Shown here piece after piece: positions 54,304 through 64,000 of a stretch of DNA of 64,000 bases (the stretch's first letter is position 1; every line of letters begins with the position of its first letter). This DNA comes from Dickeya poaceiphila. Lineage in GTDB: Bacteria; Pseudomonadota; Gammaproteobacteria; Enterobacterales; Enterobacteriaceae. The notes under the pieces are model-generated. The model had not been told where the DNA came from. It did not search any database and saw only the letters and a list, made by a program, of their open reading frames with translations. A program made the translations under genes and the position numbers. The stretch is taken from positions 2,728,001 through 2,792,000 of the forward strand of contig NZ_CP042220.2 of assembly GCF_007858975.2 (NCBI RefSeq), read 5' to 3'.

Positions 54304-54836
54304 ACCCATAACTCCTTAAATTTTTTACCTTTATTATCTTTCTCCGACAATAGAGGGGATGTAATCGGCCAATCGATGCCGACATCCGGGTCATTCCATA
54401 GCAGACAACCTTCGTGGGCCGGGTTGTAATAATCAGTGCACTTGTATTCAAAATCCGCCAATTCGGAGAGCACCACAAAACCATGCGCCAGACCGGGCGG
54501 AACCCAAAACTGTTTCTTATTTTCCTCCGACAGGATGACGCCTTCCCAGCGGCCGTAGGTTGGGGAGTCAGTGCGAATGTCTACCACGACATCGAACACC
54601 TCACCGCGCACCACACGCACCAGCTTGCCCTGCGGATTGACTGTCTGAAAATGTAAGCCACGCAGTACGCCTCTGGCCGAGCGGGAATGGTTGTCCTGCA
54701 CAAAGTCGAGATCGATATCCAGCATCTCCTGATAGCGATTTTTCTCAAACGTTTCCATAAAAAAGCCTCTGGTATCACCAAAGACTTTTGGCTCAATAAC
54801 TTTTACGCCCTGAATAGCAGTATCACGAACTTGCAT
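54300..54836 (-). CDS. rfbC: dTDP-4-dehydrorhamnose 3,5-epimerase
   Basis: Third enzyme of dTDP-L-rhamnose synthesis, a cupin dimer of 178 residues. Active-site blocks are [17 protein letters not shown] (with His), [20 protein letters not shown] and [20 protein letters not shown] (with Tyr further on). It overlaps rfbA by 14 bases at its start and rfbD by 4 at its end. All active-site residues that I can recognise are present. Confidence 0.96.
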   Translation of the reverse strand: MQVRDTAIQGVKVIEPKVFGDTRGFFMETFEKNRYQEMLDIDLDFVQDNHSRSARGVLRGLHFQTVNPQGKLVRVVRGEVFDVVVDIRTDSPTYGRWEGVILSEENKKQFWVPPGLAHGFVVLSELADFEYKCTDYYNPAHEGCLLWNDPDVGIDWPITSPLLSEKDNKGKKFKELWV

Positions 54837-55707
54837 GTTCTATCCCTGTCAGTAACTGAGCCAGATACTGGCCGTAATGAGTCTTGGCGAGATAACGCGC
54901 TTCATCCGCCACCTGTTCATGGGTCAACCAACCGTTGCGAAAGGCGATTTCCTCCAGGCAGGCCACCTTGAATCCCTGCCGCTTCTCAATAGTGCTGATG
55001 AATTGAGACGCTTCCAGCAGGCTGTCATGGGTACCGGTATCCAGCCAGGCAAAGCCGCGTCCCAGTACTTCCACGTTCAGATTGCCCTGCTGAAGATACA
55101 TGTCGTTGATCGCGGTGATTTCAAGTTCACCGCGCGATGAGGGTTTAACCTGTTTCGCCATTTCCACCACATGACGGTCATAAAAATAGAGTCCGGTTAC
55201 CGCCCAGTTGGACTTCGGTTTGCTGGGTTTTTCCTCCAGCGAAACAGCCTGATTATTTTCGTCAAACTCCACTACGCCGAAACGTTCAGGGTCCATGACC
55301 TGATAACCGAACACGGTGGCACCTTCGGTGCGAGCGGCAACCTTCTCCAGTTTCTTGCCAAAGCTCTGCCCAAAGAAGATGTTGTCGCCCAGCACCAGCG
55401 CGCAGGGGTCACCGCTGATAAAGGTTTCGCCAATCAGAAACGCTTGCGCCAAACCATCCGGCGACGGTTGTTCGGCATAACAGAGATTGATACCGAACCG
55501 ACTACCGTTGCCCAGTAACCGACGATAAGCGGATAAATCCGCTGGTGTGGAGATAATCAGAATGTCCCGAATACCGGCCAGCATCAGTACCGAAATCGGA
55601 TAATAAATCATTGGTTTATCGTAAACGGACAACAGTTGCTTCGATACCCCGCGGGTAATCGGATAGAGCCGCGTTCCGGAACCACCAGCCAGTACAATGC
55701 CTTTCAT
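54823..55707 (-). CDS. rfbA: Glucose-1-phosphate thymidylyltransferase
   Basis: First enzyme of dTDP-L-rhamnose synthesis, forming dTDP-glucose from dTTP and glucose 1-phosphate. 294 residues. Motifs are [53 protein letters not shown] and [18 protein letters not shown]. Complete. It lies 25 bases after rfbB and overlaps rfbC by 14. Confidence 0.97.
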   Translation of the reverse strand: MKGIVLAGGSGTRLYPITRGVSKQLLSVYDKPMIYYPISVLMLAGIRDILIISTPADLSAYRRLLGNGSRFGINLCYAEQPSPDGLAQAFLIGETFISGDPCALVLGDNIFFGQSFGKKLEKVAARTEGATVFGYQVMDPERFGVVEFDENNQAVSLEEKPSKPKSNWAVTGLYFYDRHVVEMAKQVKPSSRGELEITAINDMYLQQGNLNVEVLGRGFAWLDTGTHDSLLEASQFISTIEKRQGFKVACLEEIAFRNGWLTHEQVADEARYLAKTHYGQYLAQLLTGIEHASS

Positions 55708-55732
55708 TGAACTTTCCTTAACTAGAAGACGA

Positions 55733-56797
55733 TTAAAGGGGCAAACCTAAGCGTTCACCGGTATAGGAACCATCTTTAACGCTGCGCCACCACGCCTCGT
55801 TCGCCAGATACCAGATCACCGTTTTGCGAATTCCGGATTCGAAAGTTTCCTGTGGTTTCCAGCCCAGTTCGCGGTAGATTTTCGACGCATCAATCGCGTA
55901 TCGCAGGTCGTGACCCGGCCTATCAGTCACATGGTTGATAAGCTCAGCGTAGTGGCGGATGCCCGCCGGTTTCTCAGGCCGCAGTTCATCGAGCAACGAG
56001 CAAATAGTTTGCACCACCTCGATATTTTTCCGCTCGTTGTGCCCGCCGATGTTGTAGGTTTCGCCTACCTCACCGGTGGTCACAACGGTATAGAGCGCCC
56101 GTGCATGATCTTCGACGTATAGCCAATCGCGGATCTGGTTGCCCTTGCCGTAAACCGGCAACGGTTTGCCTTCCAGCGCATTGAGGATCATCAGCGGGAT
56201 CAGTTTTTCCGGGAAGTGATACGGGCCATAGTTGTTGGAACAGTTGGTCACCAGCGTCGGCAGACCGTAAGTCCGAAGCCAGGCGCGCACCAGATGATCA
56301 CTGGCGGCTTTGGAGGCGGAGTATGGGCTGCTGGGTGCGTACGGCGTGGTTTCCGTAAATAAATCGTCCGTACCGTGCAGGTCGCCATACACTTCATCCG
56401 TCGAGATATGATGGAAGCGGAACGCCGTCCTACACGTCTCCGGCAATGTTGACCAGTACTGCCGCGCCGCCTCCAGCAGGGTGTATGTCCCAGTAATATT
56501 GGTTTCAATAAAAGCGGAGGGACCATCGATAGAACGATCAACATGGCTTTCCGCCGCCAGATGCATGACCGCATCCGGCTGAAAAACCCTAAACACCCGA
56601 TCCAGCGCATCCCGGTCACAAATGTTGACTTTCTCAAACAAAAAACGGGGATCAGAGGCTATGTCTCTCAGCGACGCCAGATTACCGGCATAGGTCAGAC
56701 TGTCCGCCACCATTACCCGATCCTGGGTATGCTGAATGATATGGCGCACCACAGCTGAACCAATGAATCCAGCCCCACCCGTTACAAGAATATTCAT
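55733..56797 (-). CDS. rfbB: dTDP-glucose 4,6-dehydratase
   Basis: Second enzyme of dTDP-L-rhamnose synthesis, 354 residues. NAD motif [36 protein letters not shown], the catalytic STDEVYGDL with Asp-Glu, the [15 protein letters not shown]yr/Lys pair, and [17 protein letters not shown] are intact. Gene order B-A-C-D differs from the common B-D-A-C of enterobacteria. 25 bases after the initiating transferase gene. Confidence 0.97.
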   Translation of the reverse strand: MNILVTGGAGFIGSAVVRHIIQHTQDRVMVADSLTYAGNLASLRDIASDPRFLFEKVNICDRDALDRVFRVFQPDAVMHLAAESHVDRSIDGPSAFIETNITGTYTLLEAARQYWSTLPETCRTAFRFHHISTDEVYGDLHGTDDLFTETTPYAPSSPYSASKAASDHLVRAWLRTYGLPTLVTNCSNNYGPYHFPEKLIPLMILNALEGKPLPVYGKGNQIRDWLYVEDHARALYTVVTTGEVGETYNIGGHNERKNIEVVQTICSLLDELRPEKPAGIRHYAELINHVTDRPGHDLRYAIDASKIYRELGWKPQETFESGIRKTVIWYLANEAWWRSVKDGSYTGERLGLPL

Positions 56798-56822
56798 GAA
56801 TAATGACCTTTCCAGAAATGAG

Positions 56823-58229
56823 TTAATACGCAGACTTGCCTACAAATCCTTTGAAAATTGTCAGAAAGATGATTTTGATATCCAGCCAGACACTCCAGTT
56901 TTCGATATAGAAAAGATCACACTCCACACGCTTTTCCATCTTCTCCAGTGTGTCGGTTTCACCACGCCAGCCGTTGATTTGCGCCCAGCCGGTAATGCCT
57001 GGCTTCATTTTGTGCCGCAACATGTAACCCTTGATCAGCTTGCGATACTGTTCGTTGTGCGCCACCGCATGTGGACGTGGCCCGACAATCGACATTTCGC
57101 CACGGATGACGTTGAAGAACTGTGGCAACTCGTCCAGCGAAGTACGGCGTAAAAATGCCCCCACCGGCGTGATACGCTTATCGCCCTTACGGGCCTGAAT
57201 GACGGTGTCACCGTTTTCCATCACCGTCATACTGCGAAATTTCCACACTTCTATCGCTTTGCCATCTATGCCGTAACGCGTCTGCCGGAAAATCACCGGC
57301 CCAGGCGAGGTCAGTTTGACCATCAGCGCAATACCCAATAGCAGCGGGGAAATAAGCACAACAATCATCGACGCAGTGACGATATCTTCCAGCCGCTTTA
57401 GCAGGCAGTTCACACCGCTCATCGGCGAGTCATACAATGACACCACCGGAATGCCGTTGATGATGTCGCTACGCGATTGCAACACATTGAATGCCAGAAT
57501 ATCGGGCACCAGCATCACAGTGCAGGTGGTATCCGCCAATTCCGACATCAGGTAGTTGACCAACTCAGCTTCCTGCAACGAGAACGCGATATAAATCTTG
57601 TCCATCTCCCCTTTATGCGCCCGTTGAATCAGCTCTTCTACATTCCCCAGACAGCGCACGCCATTACGCTCATAGCTGTATTGAAACTGGCTGTTTTCGG
57701 AAAAATACCCAATGATATTCAGCCCCAGCCAAGGTGCCCGGTTAATGCTCTGCGCCAGATAAGGCCCGGCAGGTTGCGTACCGATAAACGCCACGTTGAC
57801 CGTGTTGTAACCCAGCTTGCGCAGATAATGTGTAATACCCCGAATCAGGGTGCGTGATATCACAAACCCCACTACGGTCAATAAAAACCAGACCGCGTGA
57901 AAATGGTAACCAATATATTGATTCGGTACTAAAGACAGAATACCGGCACCGAATGTGATACTGAGCCCCCAATTAATAATCAGCGTGCGAATTTCAGTAT
58001 AAATCCCCACACCACGCCATGAACGATAAAAATGGGTAAACCCCGCCAGCAATTGAAAAACAGAAAAGCTAACCAAGGCAATCAAATAAGACGACATTGA
58101 TATCTCTTTTCTTGTCACCAGACACGCTAACACCACGCCAATAAATATTACAGCCATATCAGAAAAACGCTGTAATACTGAAACCAGAGAGGGAATTGCA
58201 TAAACTACATTTTCTTTTTTCCTGACCAT
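56823..58229 (-). CDS. Initiating polyprenyl-phosphate glycosyl-1-phosphate transferase (WcaJ type)
   Basis: 468 residues. The N-terminal half has several hydrophobic helices and a CoA-binding-like region ([20 protein letters not shown]). The C-terminal ~200 residues form the bacterial sugar transferase domain: [73 protein letters not shown] and the end GFVGKSAY. WcaJ-like enzymes load glucose 1-phosphate onto undecaprenyl phosphate, starting each repeat unit. Glucose is inferred by family likeness. It precedes rfbBACD. Confidence 0.92.
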   Translation of the reverse strand: MVRKKENVVYAIPSLVSVLQRFSDMAVIFIGVVLACLVTRKEISMSSYLIALVSFSVFQLLAGFTHFYRSWRGVGIYTEIRTLIINWGLSITFGAGILSLVPNQYIGYHFHAVWFLLTVVGFVISRTLIRGITHYLRKLGYNTVNVAFIGTQPAGPYLAQSINRAPWLGLNIIGYFSENSQFQYSYERNGVRCLGNVEELIQRAHKGEMDKIYIAFSLQEAELVNYLMSELADTTCTVMLVPDILAFNVLQSRSDIINGIPVVSLYDSPMSGVNCLLKRLEDIVTASMIVVLISPLLLGIALMVKLTSPGPVIFRQTRYGIDGKAIEVWKFRSMTVMENGDTVIQARKGDKRITPVGAFLRRTSLDELPQFFNVIRGEMSIVGPRPHAVAHNEQYRKLIKGYMLRHKMKPGITGWAQINGWRGETDTLEKMEKRVECDLFYIENWSVWLDIKIIFLTIFKGFVGKSAY

Positions 58230-58254
58230 AGTCGTTCACCTGTACGAGTAGAAG

Positions 58255-59172
58255 TTATTGCCAGAATCTTTTATGCATACTCAGTTTCCTGATTAAACCA
58301 TGAGGTATTTTTCGATAATTCTGCCCCAGCTTATATCCTGCAATTTTCAGGGTATTGTGCACACAAGCACGAGGTATCCACAGATAGTGATTCTCCTTCA
58401 TCAAGTAACGCAGCTCTGAAAAAATAAATCGCATTCCTTCGCCGCCTGCGCTGCCAAATTCCTCCCTAATCCATTGTTCATCGTGATGAAATACACCGAT
58501 ATCAAAATAACGCTTAAACTCTTCCATCGGCGTGTAATTATGTGAGTGTTTAACCGCCGCCTGCGCCACATAGGCCACCCGGTATCCGGCCAATACCGCC
58601 TGAGCCGCCAGATACATATCCTCACTGAGAATGGTGTTGGATGGGAAGCCGCCCAGTTGATGGAATACCGTCTTCCTGTAGGCCGAAAACGAGTTCGAGT
58701 TAAACACCGTCTTGATGCCATAGTGCGACTTATCCATCAGCCCCATAACATGACTGCGGGTGCTGTAGTTGAAGCGGCGCGCATGACGGGCCAGCGGATT
58801 GGCATCGTCATGCGGCAACTGCCGACCATAGGCAACGGCTACCCTACCGTCATCAAATGTCGATAACATCTCACGAATGAAATGGTGCTGAGGAATGGCA
58901 TCCTGGGTCAGGAATATCACCACATCGCCACGACTCATTTCCACACCAAGATTGCGCGTACTGCCGTGATTAAATTCGGCAGGGGTAATCGTGTGACAAC
59001 GAAAACCGTATCGGGCAGCCACGTCACGCGAGTTATCCCGCGAGGACGAATCAATCACCAGTACCTGCTGGGATGAGAGTTTTTCAGCCGTCAAACAGGC
59101 ATGAAGCGCTGCCGCACTCTTTTCCCAGATATCTCCGCCGTTATAAACCGGAATCACAAAATTGACTTTCAT
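58255..59172 (-). CDS. GT2-type glycosyltransferase, probable rhamnosyltransferase
   Basis: 305 residues from ATG 59172 (MKVNFVIPVYNGGDIWEKSA); an in-frame GTG six codons earlier overlaps the ribosome site AAGAGA. GT-A motifs are VIPVYNGG, VLVIDSSSRDNSRDVA, and EFNHGSTRNLGVEMSRGDVV, a run typical of rhamnosyltransferases, with VIFLTQDAIP as the metal site. C-terminal region contains basic and aromatic residues. Part of the EPS cluster; the linkage is unknown. Confidence 0.82.
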   Translation of the reverse strand: MKVNFVIPVYNGGDIWEKSAAALHACLTAEKLSSQQVLVIDSSSRDNSRDVAARYGFRCHTITPAEFNHGSTRNLGVEMSRGDVVIFLTQDAIPQHHFIREMLSTFDDGRVAVAYGRQLPHDDANPLARHARRFNYSTRSHVMGLMDKSHYGIKTVFNSNSFSAYRKTVFHQLGGFPSNTILSEDMYLAAQAVLAGYRVAYVAQAAVKHSHNYTPMEEFKRYFDIGVFHHDEQWIREEFGSAGGEGMRFIFSELRYLMKENHYLWIPRACVHNTLKIAGYKLGQNYRKIPHGLIRKLSMHKRFWQ

Positions 59173-59238
59173 ATCGATTCTCTTGCACACCTGAAAAGTG
59201 AAAAGCAGCTGTCGATTTGGTTACACCGTGCGTTGGCC

Positions 59239-60273
59239 TCAGTGTTCCAGTACACGTAACGTTTCAGATGCACACCGCTTCCATGTCAGCGATTGAGCAA
59301 ACGCTTTACCTTTTTCCCTCATCCCAGCCGGTCCCTGATCGGTGACCAGTTGATAAATACCTTCGGTGATAGACTCCACCGACAGTGGGTCAACCAGAAT
59401 CGCCCGCTGCTCACACAACTCCTTCATTGATGTGGTGTTGCTGGTCAGCACCGGCAGCCCGTAGCACATCGCCTCCAGTGGCGGCAATCCGAACCCTTCA
59501 TACATGGAGGGGTAGCAAAAACCCTGCGCATGTTGGTATAAATTCACCAGCTCCTTATCACTGACGTGGCCGGTAAACATCACCGCGTCGTTGTCGGCTC
59601 GCGCCTTTGCACCATCGTCGGCGAAGACCCGCGATACCCCTTTCTTACCAACAATCACCAGTCGAATGTCGCTATTGCACTCCTGCCTGAAACGCAGAAA
59701 TGCCTTAATTAATCGGGGAATATTCTTACGCGGTTCCAACGACCCCACCGACAGTAAATACGCGCCGTCCACCATCGGTGTGCTTTTTTCCGAAACATCG
59801 GAGTCAGCCGGTGGCTGTAGTACATCCACACCGTTGTAAATCACTGAAATTTTGCTCTCCGGCACCCGTAAATGGTGCATGATGCGTTCTCTGGAAAATT
59901 CAGAAATGGTGATAATATGCTCCACTTTTTTTGCCAGTCGCGGCTGCATAAATTGGTACCAGGCAACAAACTGCTTATTCAGCCATTCAGGATGGTCAAA
60001 CGGTACGGTATCGTGAATAGTGACAATTTGCTTTTTAATTAATAATGGCCCGGTATTGCAGGGGGACCATAATACTTCTTTAGAGGCTATTTTTTGTGGC
60101 AGAGAAAGTTGCTCCCACACATGTCCTTTTATGCCATAAATAATATTATCAGGCTGTATTGACGTCACTTTAATACCAGCACTGGAAATATAATCGATGA
60201 TTTTTCTGGTATAGCGCTGCACGCCGGTAGTATGCCCCAGCAAATTACGTGTATTCACATACATTAATAACAT
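59239..60273 (-). CDS. GT4-type glycosyltransferase, possible mannosyltransferase
   Basis: 344 residues with a GT-B fold. N-terminal acceptor half: TRNLLGHTTGVQRYTRKIID, IHDTVPFDHPEWL. C-terminal donor half: YLLSVGSLEPRKNIPRLIKA, FCYPSMYEGFGLPPLEAMCY with the EGFGLPPLE nucleotide-sugar site, and SNTTSMKELC. This style is common in WbdA/WbpY-like mannosyltransferases, and GDP-mannose genes are in the cluster, but the donor is inferred. Confidence 0.82.
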   Translation of the reverse strand: MLLMYVNTRNLLGHTTGVQRYTRKIIDYISSAGIKVTSIQPDNIIYGIKGHVWEQLSLPQKIASKEVLWSPCNTGPLLIKKQIVTIHDTVPFDHPEWLNKQFVAWYQFMQPRLAKKVEHIITISEFSRERIMHHLRVPESKISVIYNGVDVLQPPADSDVSEKSTPMVDGAYLLSVGSLEPRKNIPRLIKAFLRFRQECNSDIRLVIVGKKGVSRVFADDGAKARADNDAVMFTGHVSDKELVNLYQHAQGFCYPSMYEGFGLPPLEAMCYGLPVLTSNTTSMKELCEQRAILVDPLSVESITEGIYQLVTDQGPAGMREKGKAFAQSLTWKRCASETLRVLEH

Positions 60274-60366
60274 CCCCTTCCGGTTACGCCGAATGGCGTA
60301 ACCGTTGAAATATAGATAAAGTGATTGTTTTCAGACTCCCTATCCAAAAACCAGCCAATCAGAATG

Positions 60367-60432
60367 TATACTCGTCATACTTCAAGTTGCAGGTGCATTG
60401 ACTGCCTGAAACTCGAATTATTTAGGGTATAT
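60367..60432. repeat. Dispersed palindromic repeat, copy 3
   Basis: About 66 bases: TATACTCGTCATACTTCAAG, TTGCAGG, a short centre, then CCTGAAACTCGAATTATTTA and GGGTATA. Arms are partly complementary. The same outer sequence recurs at 50052-50116 and, as a half, at 32964-32990. It lies between two glycosyltransferase genes. Confidence 0.7.
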
Positions 60433-60437
60433 ATCAT

Positions 60438-61640
60438 TTATTCTTTCCCTGTGGCGGGAGATAAATTTTTCCGACAGCATTCAGACATGGAAATATCCAT
60501 ATAAACCTTTTCGAATTCTCCAACAATGGCATCCGGCGTAAAGGCATTGACTATTTCTGGAGAAAGGGGTTCCACCTTTTTATTGATAACCTCTTCAAAC
60601 GCGCACTCTTCCATAAAATAGATATTTGGCAGCAAGGTGGATAATTCGCTGACAGCGCCCATGCGGTTAGTCAGTACAATCTTTCCATAAAAGACACTTT
60701 CCACGACTACCCGGCCAAACGGCTCATGCCATTTCACCGGCAACACCACAATATCCACCTGTTGCATGAACGCTTCCATGTTGATAAACCCCAGCAGCTT
60801 CACACCACTGCGCCGAGCTTCCTCTACCAGCGGATTACCCGGTGCGATGCGTCCCGCAGCACAAAAGACATAGTCTGGATGACGACGGTAATGCCGGGCC
60901 AGCAAGCAAAACTCGTCAAATCCCTTATCCTCAGACAGCTTACCGATAAAGCCGATACGCCATTGCCTTCTGGTTACCCCACCAGCGTTATCAGAATCAG
61001 GCCACTGAGCGGCGGGCAGTACAATGTCATAAATAAACGACTGATGTACGCCAGGGAAAAAACCCGCCTTATGATGACGTTCCAGGATAAACTGACTGAT
61101 GCCAACATAGCCGTCTACCAGGCGACTGTAGCGCTTTTTTAACCAGGACTGCAGATGAACATCAGTGGCGTCTGGATCTTGATTCCGACCTCGTCTAAAC
61201 AAGGTTGTATTAGGGTGAAACAGGTAATAATCCCGACTGGTATGTAGAATTTTTACCCCACAGGCTTTCGCCGCCGACCAGACCGACACAGAGAATCCGG
61301 CAATATTATTGGTGTGTACTACATCAGGCGCAAAGTCCCGAATCACCGCCATCACGGTATTACGCATGTCGGTGTTGTAATAATCTTTCAGATGCCAGCG
61401 AAGCTTCTGGTAGAAAGACTTTTTTTCCCCATCAAATGGCCAGTAACAGTTCGCCAGCGGCACATAGCACACGGCAACACCGTTAATCACCTTTTCACTA
61501 CGCTCTCTTTCCGGCGTCAGACACAATACCTGCACCTGATGATGTCGCCGGACCAGCGCCTCTGCCATGAGTTGCACGGATACTTCGGCACCGCCCACTT
61601 TGTACGGATGATACAACGTGTTAATAATCAAAATTCGCAT
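60438..61640 (-). CDS. GT4-type glycosyltransferase, duplicate copy B
   Basis: 400 residues from ATG 61640 (MRILIINTLYHPYKVGGAEV); upstream in-frame codons are not shared with its paralog. GT-B fold: N-terminal VVHTNNIAGFSVSVWSAAKA, C-terminal GFIGKLSEDKGFDEFCLLAR and VLPVKWHEPFGRVVVESVFY with the donor-binding Glu residues. It is strongly similar along its length to the next gene upstream (61934-63100), indicating a tandem duplication. Donor sugar unknown. Confidence 0.82.
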   Translation of the reverse strand: MRILIINTLYHPYKVGGAEVSVQLMAEALVRRHHQVQVLCLTPERERSEKVINGVAVCYVPLANCYWPFDGEKKSFYQKLRWHLKDYYNTDMRNTVMAVIRDFAPDVVHTNNIAGFSVSVWSAAKACGVKILHTSRDYYLFHPNTTLFRRGRNQDPDATDVHLQSWLKKRYSRLVDGYVGISQFILERHHKAGFFPGVHQSFIYDIVLPAAQWPDSDNAGGVTRRQWRIGFIGKLSEDKGFDEFCLLARHYRRHPDYVFCAAGRIAPGNPLVEEARRSGVKLLGFINMEAFMQQVDIVVLPVKWHEPFGRVVVESVFYGKIVLTNRMGAVSELSTLLPNIYFMEECAFEEVINKKVEPLSPEIVNAFTPDAIVGEFEKVYMDISMSECCRKNLSPATGKE

Positions 61641-61933
61641 ATGAGGGTTGTCCATGACGAATACGGAATGTCGTGTTCTGCCATAAAATGGCATGGTCGC
61701 CATGTCCGCAGTAAATAGTGATGATGGATAGAGATAGAGTAACCCAGAGCTACAAAACAGCCTGGCAAGGGCAACGTCCTTGGTAACGGCACGATGATTT
61801 CCCGTGCAGCTTTATGCGCTTCCTTACTTTCGGCAATCTATCGACAGAGACAGCAGTGTGCATCTTGTCCATCGTTATTTGTCAGTCAACCAGGTACTAA
61901 TCGCCATAATGCGAAATCCGCCAGCACGTTCTA

Positions 61934-63100
61934 TCAGGCACCAAGCACGTTGCGGTAAGCCTGTTCATATTTCTGCGCAATCCAACTGGGTGTGAAATGC
62001 GCCAGCATGTCAGGGCCAATCGGTTTGGGGCAAAGTGGTTTGGCATTCTTTATCACCTTGTCCACCGAGGTTTCCTCCATGAAATAGATATTCGGCAGCA
62101 GAGACGCCAGTTCACCAACACCCCCCATCCGGTTGGTCAACACCACTTTTCCATGAAATATGCTTTCTACCACCACCCGCCCAAATGGCTCATGCCATTT
62201 CACCGGAAGCACCACCACATCCACCTGTCGCATGAATTCTCCAGGGCTGGCAAATCCCAGCAATGTCACACCGCACTGCCGCGCTTCACTCACCAATGGA
62301 TTATCCTCTGTAACACGTCCCGCAGCATAAAAGGCATAACCGGATCGGTTACGGTAATGCCGTGCCAGCGCGCAAAAGTCATCGAACCCTTTCTCTGGCG
62401 AAAGCTTGCCGATAAAACCTATCCGCCGGAGATTATCAGCTCCAGCCGTCCCGCTTTCCCCAGCACACTCTACTGCCGGCACCGTGTTATAAATAAATGA
62501 ATGGTGCGCATTGGGGAAAAAACCGGCTTTTCGATGCATCTCGCAAATGAACTGACTAATACCGACATAACCGTCGACCAGACAACTCAACCGTTTTTTC
62601 ATCACCGACATCATACGAATAGCCGTTGCATCAGGGTCCTGATTCTGCCCTTCAGAAAACAGGGTCGCATTATGGTGAAACAGGTAGTAATCCCGGCTGG
62701 TATGCAGAATTTTCACCCCGCACGCTTTTGCCGCCGACCAGACCGACACGGAAAATCCGGCGATATTGTTGGTGTGCACGATATCAGGCGAAAATGCCAG
62801 AATTTCGTCCATCACCGCCATGCGCATGTCGCGGTTATAGTAATCCTTTATGTGCCAACAAATTTTCTGAGCGCAAGAGCGCGGTTGTCCGTCAAACGGC
62901 CAGTAACGATTCGCCAACGGCAGATAGCACACCGATACACCGTTAATAACCTGCTCACTACGCTGTGGGTCGGGCGTCAGGCACAGTACCTGTACCTGAT
63001 GCCCGCGTTGCGCCAGCGTTTCAGCCAATAGCTGGACCGAAACTTCAGCGCCACCCACTTTATGAGGATGATATAAGGTATTGATAATCATGATTTTCAT
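61934..63100 (-). CDS. GT4-type glycosyltransferase, duplicate copy A
   Basis: 388 residues from ATG 63100 (MKIMIINTLYHPHKVGGAEV) with AAGGA 9 bases upstream; the frame beyond that is unlike the family. GT-B features: VVLTNRMGGVGELASLLPNI, VLPVKWHEPFGRVVVESIFH, GFIGKLSPEKGFDDFCALAR. Paralog of 60438-61640, with shared runs such as SVSVWSAAKACGVKILHTSR. The two differ mainly in the 150-220 region and at the C-terminus, so acceptor or donor use may have diverged. First glycosyltransferase after wzc. Confidence 0.83.
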   Translation of the reverse strand: MKIMIINTLYHPHKVGGAEVSVQLLAETLAQRGHQVQVLCLTPDPQRSEQVINGVSVCYLPLANRYWPFDGQPRSCAQKICWHIKDYYNRDMRMAVMDEILAFSPDIVHTNNIAGFSVSVWSAAKACGVKILHTSRDYYLFHHNATLFSEGQNQDPDATAIRMMSVMKKRLSCLVDGYVGISQFICEMHRKAGFFPNAHHSFIYNTVPAVECAGESGTAGADNLRRIGFIGKLSPEKGFDDFCALARHYRNRSGYAFYAAGRVTEDNPLVSEARQCGVTLLGFASPGEFMRQVDVVVLPVKWHEPFGRVVVESIFHGKVVLTNRMGGVGELASLLPNIYFMEETSVDKVIKNAKPLCPKPIGPDMLAHFTPSWIAQKYEQAYRNVLGA

Positions 63101-63369
63101 ATTAGCTGTCCTTGTATTTAATCCCTTTCTTTCAGAACCCACTTTCGCCTCCACGAAATAGGCTAACGGCCCTTCCTGGGGCGAGAGATAACTGTCAGGC
63201 ACTCCTCCATAAAGCTATCCAATACAGCTACTGTCTTCTCTTGTTATGCGATACGCGCAGGCTCTTCTCATTTAACACGCGGTTTTTCACTTTCCGCCCT
63301 GTTACCTTGATGAAGCGTACCGGTGTGTTCTGCCATGACGTGTCTCGCCATCATGATGTGCAACACCCG

Positions 63370-64000
63370 CTAGTTTTTATCCGCGCCGTAAGAATATTGA
63401 TATGAATCATAACCATAGCTGTAGTAACTCAACGCCCGACGGATCACCGCATTCAGGATCACTCCCTTTATCGGTGCGCCATTCTGCTCAAAGCGTCGGA
63501 TGCTGATCTCCACTTCTTTCGGCGTATTGGTTTCAAACCGCGCCACCAGCAGCGATGTGCCCGCCTGTCGGCCAATGATCGCGGCATCGGTCACAGCCAG
63601 AATTGGCGGCGTATCCAGCAGCACGATATCGAATTGCTGAGTAGCCCAGTCGATAAAAGCGGTAAAGTTGCCGTGCATCAGGAGTTCTGATGGATTGGGC
63701 GGAATCTGTCCGCGCGGGATAAAAAACAGGTTTTTCACCACCGTGGTTCGTAACGCCTGCTGCGCGTCAATTTGCCCGGACAACACATCAGATAGCCCGT
63801 TTTCAGGCGTCGTTCCCATTAAATGGTGGGCATATCCCTTGCGCATATCGCAATCGACTATCAATACCCGTTGCCCGGCCTGAGCAATCACTGCACCCAG
63901 GTTGACGCTAATAAAGGATTTGCCGATCCCCGGGCTGGCACCGGAAATCATCAGGACATTGTTTTTTGCTTCCATCATTGCGAAATGCAAGCTGGTGCGC
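63370..64000 (-). CDS. wzc: Wzc-type tyrosine autokinase, C-terminal part (cut by right edge)
   Basis: The frame is open to the right edge, so the N-terminal Wzz-like membrane part and the export genes beyond are missing. The visible ~210 residues are the cytoplasmic BY-kinase domain: Walker A SGASPGIGKSFISVNLGAVI, Walker A-prime VLIVDCDMRKGYAHHLMG, Walker B IVLLDTPPILAVTD, and the tyrosine cluster YYSYGYDSYQYSYG at the end (seven Tyr). Wzc controls polymer length and export by cycles of tyrosine phosphorylation with a Wzb phosphatase. All catalytic motifs are intact. Confidence 0.95.
   Translation of the reverse strand, partial: RTSLHFAMMEAKNNVLMISGASPGIGKSFISVNLGAVIAQAGQRVLIVDCDMRKGYAHHLMGTTPENGLSDVLSGQIDAQQALRTTVVKNLFFIPRGQIPPNPSELLMHGNFTAFIDWATQQFDIVLLDTPPILAVTDAAIIGRQAGTSLLVARFETNTPKEVEISIRRFEQNGAPIKGVILNAVIRRALSYYSYGYDSYQYSYGADKN

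Overview
The window reads as chromosome of a plant-associated enterobacterium of the Dickeya/Pectobacterium (soft-rot) group. The basis is protein-level likeness to enterobacterial housekeeping genes (cfa, amn, gnd, galF, ugd, efeUOB), dense GC-rich genes with short gaps and translational overlaps, a VirK-type gene, and a yjbEFGH-linked exopolysaccharide (EPS) locus like those of soft-rot bacteria. The genus is inferred, not proven. No tRNA, rRNA, CRISPR array, prophage or intact insertion sequence was found.

Layout. 1-4.5 kb: the end of an ABC transporter ATPase, a histidine kinase/FixJ-type regulator pair, a CidA/CidB (YohJ/YohK) pair and an AraC-type regulator. 4.5-11.9 kb: cfa, the lactate oxidation operon lutABC (ykgEFG), an ABC-F ATPase and a TauE/SafE permease. 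11.9-18.5 kb: a two-component system divergent from an RND efflux pump, closely resembling AdeRS-AdeAB of Acinetobacter in both sequence and layout. 18.5-32.6 kb: an iron-rich stretch with efeUOB, an M20 amidohydrolase, amn, dps, and haem uptake genes hmuSTUV plus a separately spaced hmuR, with Fur-like sites. 32.6-33.6 kb: a gene-free, AT-rich kilobase holding a row of seven perfect hairpins.

33.6-64 kb: a virK-type gene, a Tat-exported beta-helix-like protein, a displaced polysaccharide polymerase (wzy), yjbEFGH, gnd, galF, and then a long minus-strand EPS cluster. Read in the direction of transcription the cluster is: wzc (cut by the right edge), two duplicated GT4 glycosyltransferases, a third GT4, a GT2, the initiating glycosyl-1-phosphate transferase, rfbBACD, a GT2, wzx, a GT2, manC, manB, a UDP-glucuronate epimerase-like gene and ugd.

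How it fits together. The EPS genes supply dTDP-L-rhamnose, GDP-mannose, UDP-glucuronate and probably UDP-galacturonate. They also encode one initiating transferase and six further glycosyltransferases, plus flippase, polymerase and tyrosine kinase. A Wzx/Wzy-type acidic heteropolysaccharide with a repeat of up to about seven sugars is the simplest reading. YjbEFGH and the beta-helix protein are likely accessory secretion or processing factors. Features most worth a second look are the hairpin array, the AdeRS-AdeAB-like locus with a conserved-looking operator, the uncharacterised beta-helix protein, the hairpin between yjbE and yjbF, and the duplicated glycosyltransferases.
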